A DNA stretch of 9,421 nucleotides from CAYLJJ01 sp964384025 (GTDB lineage Bacteria; Myxococcota_A; Bradymonadia; UBA7976; UBA1532), in contig CAYLJJ010000158.1 in NCBI GenBank assembly GCA_964384025.1, positions 1 to 9,421 on the forward strand, in the 5' to 3' direction. Shown piece by piece: positions 1 through 5,383 of the stretch; the stretch's first letter is position 1, and the number at the start of each line of letters is the position of its first letter. The notes below the pieces were generated by a model that had not been told where the DNA came from, ran no database searches, and worked only from the letters and a program-made list of their open reading frames with translations. The translations under genes were made by a program, and so were the position numbers.

Positions 1-340
1 CCCACCCTCATAAACCACGGGGTCATAGCGACCTGAGGATGACCGGAGTATTGAGGGTAAGCCACAGCATCCCTCTCTGAAGCCCCCATCCGAAATCTAC
101 TCCCCTCTAGCTTGACCATTTTAAGGAGATTCACCCACCCAGGCAGTCGGCCCACCCAGCCCGCCTTGGACGCCTGAAAGGCGCCCAGCCCCAAGATCGT
201 TGCGCCTCCCATGAAGCGCCATATGGGCGGTAGAGCTAAGGCTCCAAAACCCAGGCCGCTGATCCCCAGCCCCAGCCCTATCGCTCGCTTGGGGGCAGAT
301 TGTCTACCCAGGACATCAGGACCTTAAGTCGCCTCTGCAT
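1..340 (-). CDS. Partial membrane-anchored SUMF1/FGE-domain protein, 5' end only, apparent frameshift
   Basis: Only the N-terminal part is present; the gene continues beyond position 1. An ATG at 340-338 sits 6 bases after a good AAGGAG. From there the frame reads about 20 residues (MQRRLKVLMSWVDNLPPSER) and stops at TAG 280-278. The frame one base away is open from that point to the window edge. It encodes a Gly/Leu-rich hydrophobic segment (roughly 284-190) that looks like a membrane anchor, then MVKLEGSRFRMGAS, a charged stretch, and HPQVAMTPWFMRV. This order matches the start of formylglycine-generating-enzyme (SUMF1) domains: a G.F.MG motif, then a P/H-x-V strand leading to the EVTN region. 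Known members oxidise a sulfatase Cys, but many bacterial ones are non-catalytic or fused to other domains; the catalytic part is outside the window. One extra base in the C-run at 295-291 would join the two frames. An unbroken alternative starts at ATG 212-210, with no good ribosome site. Domain call fairly sure, gene structure less so. Confidence 0.6.
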
Positions 341-346
341 TCAACT

Positions 347-352
347 CTCCTT
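347..352 (-). promoter_or_regulatory. Ribosome binding site (AAGGAG) of the SUMF1-type gene
   Basis: On the minus strand AAGGAG lies 6 bases before the ATG at 340-338. It is the best initiation signal in the region and places the start upstream of the apparent frameshift. This is the main reason to think the broken frame is one gene rather than a gene starting at the internal ATG at 212. Confidence 0.6.
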
Positions 353-400
353 AGAGCGGCTCGAGCGCTCCGCCAACACCGCCCTTTGAGCCTATCTTCT

Positions 401-417
401 CCGAGCTTAAAGCTCGG
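401..417. repeat. Perfect 7-bp inverted repeat CCGAGCT-TAA-AGCTCGG
   Basis: Two 7-base arms are separated by three bases, in the divergent region between the minus-strand gene starting at 340 and the plus-strand ferredoxin starting at 548. No run of T follows on either strand, so it does not look like an intrinsic terminator. Its position suggests a possible operator, or a hairpin in the leader of the minus-strand transcript. Function is not known. Confidence 0.4.
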
Positions 418-435
418 TTATCTGCTTCCAAAATA

Positions 436-449
436 TGCCTTAAAAGGCA
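436..449. repeat. Perfect 6-bp inverted repeat TGCCTT-AA-AAGGCA
   Basis: A compact palindrome with a 2-base centre, just upstream of the predicted -35 box at 462-467. This is a typical place for a regulator to bind. No T-run supports a terminator. A regulatory role is only inferred from position. Confidence 0.35.
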
Positions 450-461
450 CGCATCTCTTTC

Positions 462-490
462 TTGTCAAGAGCTGCTCGCCTGTGCATACT
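462..490 (+). promoter_or_regulatory. Predicted sigma70-type promoter for the ferredoxin operon
   Basis: TTGTCA (462-467, 5 of 6 to TTGACA) is followed after exactly 17 bases by CATACT (485-490, 4 of 6 to TATAAT). Transcription would start near 497, leaving a leader of about 50 bases before the ferredoxin ATG. This is prediction from consensus only. Confidence 0.35.
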
Positions 491-547
491 CGCTTCGTTT
501 TTAGAGCGGGCCAGAGAAGCCCAGATATTTAAAGCCAGGAGGAAAAC

Positions 548-862
548 ATGGCCACCATCATCACCGACGATTGCATCAACTGTGGAGCCTGTGAGCCTGA
601 GTGCCCCAATGAGGCGATCAGCGAGGGAGATGAGTACTACGTCATCGATCCCAACCTCTGCACCGAGTGTGTCGGCTTCTATGGCGATGAGGCTTGTCAG
701 CAGGTTTGCCCCACCGAGGCCTGTATACCCGATGAAAACAATCGCGAAGCTGAAGCGACCCTCTTTGCTCGCGCTCAATCCCTGCACGCTGATACAGATT
801 TTGGAGAGCTGGACGCTGAGACCAGCCGCTTCCGCAACCCCGACGCCATCAACCCTGTCTAA
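548..862 (+). CDS. 2[4Fe-4S] ferredoxin, Allochromatium (Alvin)/YfhL type
   Basis: A 104-residue acidic, cytoplasmic electron carrier. Cluster motif one is C9-x2-C12-x2-C15-x3-C19-P. Motif two is C38-x2-C41-x8-C50-x3-C54-P, where the 8-residue spacing in place of 2 marks the Allochromatium vinosum ferredoxin group. An extra Cys at 59 corresponds to a similar extra Cys in that group. The family typically has low-potential clusters and donates single electrons to various reductases. The C-terminal tail (about 62-104) is longer than usual, since members are commonly about 80-86 residues. AGGAGG at 537-542, 5 bases before the ATG, fixes the start. The next gene begins 39 bases downstream with no terminator between, so co-transcription with the permeases is likely, though no redox partner is visible. 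Identity is very sure; the partner is unknown. Confidence 0.95.
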   Translation: MATIITDDCINCGACEPECPNEAISEGDEYYVIDPNLCTECVGFYGDEACQQVCPTEACIPDENNREAEATLFARAQSLHADTDFGELDAETSRFRNPDAINPV

Positions 863-901
863 GAGCTTGAGGCGCAGCGCTTGAAGCACAAGACTTGAAG
901 C

Positions 902-2950
902 ATGTCGCCTCGCCTCCTCCTTCACCTCGCCCTCCGCAGCGCCCTCCTTCAAAGAACCCGTGCTCTGGTCGTAGGCAGCCTCTTCTGCCTCAGCACCGCC
1001 CTGGTTGTCCTGGGCGGCGCCCTCTTTGACGCCATGGATGAGGGCCTCTCCCGCAGCGTCATTGAGAGCCTCTCGGGGCATCTTCAGATCTACAGCGCTC
1101 AAGCTCGGGATCCTCTGGCCCTCTACGGGGATGAGTTTCTGGGGATGCCTGACTTTGGGAAGATCGAGGAGTTCGCCTCCGTCGCGGCGCTGCTGAGCGC
1201 TCGCCCTGAGGTGAAGGCCCTGATCCCGATGGGCTCTCAGATCACCTTTATCGAGGCGGGTAACGAGCTGGATCGCAGCTTGGCGGCGCTCAGGGCCGCC
1301 TTTAAGGCACAGGATCGCTCCCTCCAAGAGCGCAAGATCGCTCACCTCAAGATGATGATCCAGCGCCTGAATGATGAGATCGCTCAAGCTGAGGATCTGG
1401 CCGCAGAGGGCAGCATGATGGCTGCGCAGCTCGCCCCCGTTCAGCGAGCCGCCTCAGAGCGCTTCTGGGAGGCGCTGAGACGAGATCCCCTGCCCGCGTT
1501 GGAGTTCTTAGAGAATGAGATCGCTCCTCTAGAGATTCAGGGTAAGAGCCTGGGGATCTGGTTCTTGGGGACCGATCCTCAAGCCTTCGCAAAACACTTC
1601 CCCCGCTTTGAGCTGCTCCGTGGTCAGATGATCCCCCCAGGAGAGCGAGGCGTTCTCTTTAATGAGGGCTATTATGAGCAGCTCCTTAAGCATCCCGTGG
1701 CGCGGCTTCTGGATCTCTTAGCTGAGGCTCAGGCTAAGGGGCGTAGTCTGGAGAGCGACTCCGAGCTGCGCGCCAAGCGAGATCGTATGGTGGCCCAATA
1801 TCATCGCCTGCTCTTTCAACTGGAGCCCCATCAAGCCGCGAGGCTCCTCCCGCTCCTTCAGGAGGAGCTGAACAGTCAAGCCGCGCTCCCTCAGCTGCTC
1901 CAAGAGTTTCTGCAAGTGGATGATCACTCTCTGAAGCGCCGCCGCGCTTTCTTCTATGCGCAGATCGCGTCTGAGATAGAGCTCTATCTGGCCCCTGTTG
2001 GAGCAGAGATCGGCCTCCAAAGCTTTAGTGAGGCGGGCTATAAAAAGGCGCGGCGCCTTAAGGTCTGGGGGACCTTTCGCTTTCGGGGGCTGGGAGACGC
2101 CGAGATCGCGCGGAGCCATAATCTGATGGATCTGGTCAGCTTTCGTGAGCTGAGCGGCTTCCTCTCCAAGGAGCAGCGTGAGGAGCTGCGAGGGCTCCGC
2201 GCCCGTCATCAACATCAGGATCTCTCCGCTGAAGAGGCGGAGGAGGCTCTCTTTGGAGGCAGCGCTGAGATCTCGGCTCTGGAGGCGCCCTCTCCAAAGC
2301 AGGCAGAGGCGCCTTTGCTGATCCCCCGTTATGAGCCTCGCTATGATCCCGCCGAGCTGCAACAAGGCCCCTTTGTTCATGCAGCGGTGATCCTCAAGGA
2401 TCCCAAAAACCTCGAAGCACAGCGGCGAGCCCTTCAAGCCGCTCTGGATGAGGCGGGCTTTAAGATCAAGGTGGTGGACTGGAAGAGCGCGACAGGGACC
2501 CTGGGGCAGATCGTCGTCCTGATGCGGGCGCTGCTCCTCCTGATGCTGCTGATCCTGGGAGGAGCAGCCCTCTTGGTGATCAACAACTCAATGGCCCTAG
2601 CGACCCTAGAGCGGAGGGCCGAGATCGGCACCCTGCGCGCCATCGGCGCCAGCCGCCGCTTTATCACCCTCCTCTTTATGACTGAGACCCTGATCCTGGC
2701 GCTCTCCTCAGGCGCCCTGGGCCTCCTCTTCGGGGGAGGGCTGGTGCTCTGGCTGGGGCAGGTGGGCTTGCCCGCCCCGAGCTCCTTTCTGGAGTTCCTC
2801 TTCAGCGGAGAGCGCCTCTTCCCCAGCTTGAGCCCTGAGCAGCTCTTGGGGGCTCTGTTTTATGTTGTCCTTGTAGGGCTCATCTCTACCGCTTGGCCCG
2901 CGCGTCTGGCAGCAAACATCCCCCCGGTGACCGCGATGGCCGCAGAGTGA
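902..2950 (+). CDS. FtsX/MacB/LolCE-type ABC transporter permease with enlarged periplasmic domain
   Basis: A 682-residue inner-membrane protein with the four-helix FtsX layout. TM1 is at about 21-42 after the typical LALRSALLQRTRA lead-in, then a very large periplasmic part, TM2 at about 535-562, TM3 at 590-617 and TM4 at 650-672. The hallmark cytoplasmic motif EIGTLRAIGAS follows TM2 at about 574-584. Pieces of the MacB-type periplasmic core are recognisable (GIWFLGTDP near 218-226, GERGVLFNEG near 250, LKVWGTFRFRGLGD at 386-399). They are separated by two charged helical insertions, about 118-212 and 262-365, which bring the length well over the 400-450 typical of LolC/E or MacB-like permeases. 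Such proteins use ATP hydrolysis by a partner to move lipoproteins or other envelope substrates mechanically. Ribosome site before ATG 902 is weak. It overlaps the next permease by 4 bases. The class is sure; the substrate is unknown. Confidence 0.9.
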   Translation: MSPRLLLHLALRSALLQRTRALVVGSLFCLSTALVVLGGALFDAMDEGLSRSVIESLSGHLQIYSAQARDPLALYGDEFLGMPDFGKIEEFASVAALLSARPEVKALIPMGSQITFIEAGNELDRSLAALRAAFKAQDRSLQERKIAHLKMMIQRLNDEIAQAEDLAAEGSMMAAQLAPVQRAASERFWEALRRDPLPALEFLENEIAPLEIQGKSLGIWFLGTDPQAFAKHFPRFELLRGQMIPPGERGVLFNEGYYEQLLKHPVARLLDLLAEAQAKGRSLESDSELRAKRDRMVAQYHRLLFQLEPHQAARLLPLLQEELNSQAALPQLLQEFLQVDDHSLKRRRAFFYAQIASEIELYLAPVGAEIGLQSFSEAGYKKARRLKVWGTFRFRGLGDAEIARSHNLMDLVSFRELSGFLSKEQREELRGLRARHQHQDLSAEEAEEALFGGSAEISALEAPSPKQAEAPLLIPRYEPRYDPAELQQGPFVHAAVILKDPKNLEAQRRALQAALDEAGFKIKVVDWKSATGTLGQIVVLMRALLLLMLLILGGAALLVINNSMALATLERRAEIGTLRAIGASRRFITLLFMTETLILALSSGALGLLFGGGLVLWLGQVGLPAPSSFLEFLFSGERLFPSLSPEQLLGALFYVVLVGLISTAWPARLAANIPPVTAMAAE

Positions 2951-4260
2951 GCCGCCTCCTCCTGATCAACCGCCTAGCCCTCAGGAACCTCTGGCGAGGA
3001 GGGCGACGCAGCCTGCTCCTGGGCCTCGCGCTCTCAGCAGCCAGCTTCCTCTTGATCCTGGTCTCAGGGCTCTCGGGAGGCTTGGAGGCTACCCTGATGC
3101 GAGCCTCTGAGACCCTGATGACGGGGCATGTCAACGTGGGAGGATATTACAAGGTGACGCATAGCCTCGCTGCTCCGCTGATCCACGATGTGGCTCGCAC
3201 TCGCACTCAGATCGAAGCCCTGCTCCCAGAGGCGGAGATCCTGGAGCGTCTACGAGGCTTTGGCCGGGTGGTGGGTCGTCGAAGCGCCTTTCACGCTGCC
3301 CTCTTGGGGGTCAGCATTGAGGAGGAGCGGGGGCTCTTGAAGATCCTTCAGCCCCTCTCAGGAGAGCTGGAGGCGCTCAAGCGCCCCGACACCTGCTTCC
3401 TCTTCGCTCGGCAGGCTCAGCGCCTGGGCCTCGCCTTGGGAGAGCAGCTCAGCCTCGTCGCCCAGACCACAGGCGGTCGAAGCAACACCCGAACTCTAGA
3501 GGTGGTGGCCATCGTTCGAGATATCGGCTTCCTCTCCGCCTGGAACCTCTTCCTCAACCGGGAGAGCCTGCGTGGCCTCTATCAGCTCAAGAAGGACACC
3601 GCCGGAGCCCTTCAGATCTATCTCCCCGATCCGGGGCAGGCTCGCGCGACGATGGAGCGGCTCTATCAAGGGCTCCAGGCTGCGGGCTATGATCTCTTAG
3701 AGCATGATCCCCAGCCCTACTTTATGAAGATCGAACGCTACTCCAACGAGGAGTGGACCGGCGCTCGCCTGGATCTCAGCACTTGGCAGGACGAGACCCA
3801 ATATCTTCAATGGCTCCTGGCCGGTCTGGCGAGCCTACGCTGGATCCTGCTGTTCTCCCTGATCTCCTTGATCAGCCTGGGGATTATGAACACTCTCTGG
3901 ATCGCGGTGGGGGAGCGTAGCCGGGAGATCGGTACGCTGCGGGCCATCGGGATGGGACGTGTAGAGATCCTGCTCCTCTTCTTGGGAGAGGCGGCCGCTC
4001 TTGGAGGGCTCAGCGCTCTCTTGGGTGGAGGGCTCGGCGCCCTCAGCGTCTGGCTCCTCAACGCCCTCTCTCTGCCTCTCTCCTCTGGAAGCTTTCAGGC
4101 GGTGTTGATGAGCGATGAGCTGCGACTCCAGCTCTCTCCAGAGCTGCTGTTCTCCAGCCTCCTGATGATCACTCTGATCTCTACCCTCGCCGCTCTCCCT
4201 CCCGCCTGGCGCGCCGCCCGTGTCCAGCCCCTGATCGCTCTACAGGCGCTTAACCGTTGA
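2947..4260 (+). CDS. FtsX/MacB/LolCE-type ABC transporter permease (second subunit)
   Basis: A 437-residue inner-membrane protein of normal family length. I choose the GTG at 2947, whose GTGA overlaps the TGA of the preceding permease. This is a classic coupling arrangement, and it puts the family-typical LLLINRLALRNLWRGGRRS at the N-terminus. A longer reading from TTG 2893 would add 18 unlikely residues (SGSKHPPGDRDGRR-like) and a 58-base overlap. TM1 is at about 20-42, a periplasmic domain at 45-290, then TM2 at about 296-317, TM3 at 342-365 and TM4 at 400-424. The conserved EIGTLRAIG motif is at 327-335. Pairing with the upstream permease as a heterodimer, as LolC/LolE do, is inferred from adjacency and shared architecture. 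No LolD/MacB-class ATPase is adjacent: the next ATPase is of the GldA class with its own permease. Substrate unknown. Confidence 0.9.
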   Translation: MSRLLLINRLALRNLWRGGRRSLLLGLALSAASFLLILVSGLSGGLEATLMRASETLMTGHVNVGGYYKVTHSLAAPLIHDVARTRTQIEALLPEAEILERLRGFGRVVGRRSAFHAALLGVSIEEERGLLKILQPLSGELEALKRPDTCFLFARQAQRLGLALGEQLSLVAQTTGGRSNTRTLEVVAIVRDIGFLSAWNLFLNRESLRGLYQLKKDTAGALQIYLPDPGQARATMERLYQGLQAAGYDLLEHDPQPYFMKIERYSNEEWTGARLDLSTWQDETQYLQWLLAGLASLRWILLFSLISLISLGIMNTLWIAVGERSREIGTLRAIGMGRVEILLLFLGEAAALGGLSALLGGGLGALSVWLLNALSLPLSSGSFQAVLMSDELRLQLSPELLFSSLLMITLISTLAALPPAWRAARVQPLIALQALNR

Positions 4261-4275
4261 TGGCTCCTCAGGCCC

Positions 4276-4316
4276 AGATCGCTCCATCAAGGTTCTCTGA
4301 GCCGAAGGGGCGATCT
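4276..4316 (+). terminator. Long imperfect stem-loop after the permease operon
   Basis: AGATCGCTCC (4276-4285) pairs with GGGGCGATCT (4307-4316) over 10 positions, one of them a mismatch or G-U wobble. Inside, GGTTC and GAGCC (4291-4303) form a second 5-bp stem with one G-U pair. It starts 16 bases after the permease stop and before the next promoter, where a terminator is expected. No U-run follows (ATCACCTCC), so it is not a textbook intrinsic terminator. It may instead protect the mRNA 3' end or act with Rho. Confidence 0.4.
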
Positions 4317-4359
4317 ATCACCTCCTTGCCTACGGGGACGCAGGATTAATGCAGCCCAA

Positions 4360-4388
4360 TTGACATTTGTGCTGGAAACAGGAATAAG
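4360..4388 (+). promoter_or_regulatory. Predicted sigma70-type promoter for the Gld-type transporter operon
   Basis: A perfect TTGACA (4360-4365) is followed after 17 bases by AATAAG (4383-4388, 4 of 6 to TATAAT). Transcription would start near 4395, giving a leader of about 47 bases. GGAG at 4431-4434 serves as ribosome site, 7 bases before the ATG at 4442. This separates the ATPase operon from the permease pair upstream. Confidence 0.45.
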
Positions 4389-4441
4389 GCCAGCCATTCC
4401 AATGTTCGATGCCCATCCTCTGCCTTGTATGGAGTGTATAG

Positions 4442-5383
4442 ATGATCTCAATCAAGGGTATGGAGAAGCGCTACGGGGAGGTACGCGCGGTCTCCGATAT
4501 CTCTTTTGATATCTCCCGAGGGGAGATCGTGGGCCTGCTGGGCCATAATGGCGCCGGTAAAACCACGATCATGAAAGTCCTCACCGGCTTCCTTGAGCCC
4601 ACATCGGGGACAGTTACGGTGGACGGCGCCGACATCCGCGAGGATCGCATTGGGGTTCAGCGCCGGATCGGCTATCTCCCTGAGAACGCCCCCCTCTATC
4701 CAGAGATGCTCGTCCAGGAGTATCTACAGATGATGGCTGAGCTGCGCGAGATCCCTCAGCAGGAGCAGCGCCGCGCCATCGTCAGGGCGATCAAGGTTAC
4801 AGGGTTGGAAGATTGGATCCTGCGACCCATCTCCACCCTCTCCAAAGGCTACCGACAGCGTGTGGGCTTGGCTCAGGCGCTCCTGCACGAGCCTGACGTT
4901 CTGGTCTTGGATGAGCCCACCAACGGCCTTGATCCCGTTCAGATTGTCGAGGTCCGAGAGCTGATCAAGCGCCTGGGCCAGAAGATCACCGTGATCTTCT
5001 CTACACACATCCTCTCAGAGATTGAGGCTCTGTGTGATCGCGTGGTGATCCTCATCGACGGTAAGTTGGCGATGGACGCCCCCCTCAAGCAGCTCCTGGG
5101 GAGCCCCTCAGTCAAGCTTTCTCTTGGCGAGGAGGATCCCGAAGAGGTGCTGCCTCTGCTGGAGCCCCTGCCAGGTGTCAAGAGCGCCCGCCGTATCGGT
5201 AAGACTCAAAGTTACCGTGTCCTCTGTGTTGGAGAGGCCAACCCCATCCCTGGGATTCTCAAGGTCGCCGCTAAGAAGGGCTGGGAGGTTCAGAGCGCGG
5301 CTCTAGAGCGAGCCAACCTGGAGTCGGTCTTTCAGGAGCTGATGGATCAGCATGTGAGTCAGGCGCGCAAGGAGGTGGGATGA
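4442..5383 (+). CDS. ABC transporter ATP-binding protein, GldA-like (ABC-2 class)
   Basis: A 313-residue cytoplasmic ATPase with all motifs intact: Walker A GHNGAGKT (34-41), signature LSKGYRQ (133-139), Walker B LVLDEP (154-159) and the switch His in STH (His189). The LSKGYRQR form of the signature and the GYLPENAPLYPEM segment before it are typical of GldA/NatA/CcmA-type ATPases that drive ABC-2 exporters. The region after about residue 220 is the usual variable C-terminal extension. It is followed with an ATGA overlap by its permease, so the two are translationally coupled. It should energise the fused GldF-GldG protein. In Bacteroidetes GldA is linked to gliding; in other phyla the substrate of this transporter is unknown, so I do not assign gliding. 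Confidence 0.93.
   Translation: MISIKGMEKRYGEVRAVSDISFDISRGEIVGLLGHNGAGKTTIMKVLTGFLEPTSGTVTVDGADIREDRIGVQRRIGYLPENAPLYPEMLVQEYLQMMAELREIPQQEQRRAIVRAIKVTGLEDWILRPISTLSKGYRQRVGLAQALLHEPDVLVLDEPTNGLDPVQIVEVRELIKRLGQKITVIFSTHILSEIEALCDRVVILIDGKLAMDAPLKQLLGSPSVKLSLGEEDPEEVLPLLEPLPGVKSARRIGKTQSYRVLCVGEANPIPGILKVAAKKGWEVQSAALERANLESVFQELMDQHVSQARKEVG
5369..5376 (+). promoter_or_regulatory. Strong ribosome binding site AAGGAGGT before the GldF-GldG fusion
   Basis: This near-perfect anti-16S match lies inside the end of the ATPase gene. It is 3 bases from ATG 5380 (which overlaps the ATPase stop) and 6 bases from the next codon, ATG 5383. The second spacing is better, so translation may really begin one residue later. 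Confidence 0.6.

Noticed and set aside
462..884. Plus-strand 140-codon frame overlapping the ferredoxin
   Set aside because: Arg/Ser-rich shadow in another frame; the ferredoxin frame has all cluster cysteines and a strong ribosome site.
440..1387. A 315-codon open frame on the minus strand across the ferredoxin and the start of the first permease
   Set aside because: It lies antisense to two genes with clear family motifs, its protein has no recognisable domain, and long antisense frames are expected in GC-rich genes.
1718..2437. A 239-codon minus-strand frame inside the first permease
   Set aside because: It is fully inside a well-supported gene; its Leu/Arg-rich sequence mirrors the Glu/Leu codons of the sense strand.
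2893..2946. TTG at 2893 as the start of the second permease
   Set aside because: It adds 18 charged residues atypical of the family and a 58-base overlap. GTG 2947 gives the standard 4-base overlap and a family-typical N-terminus.
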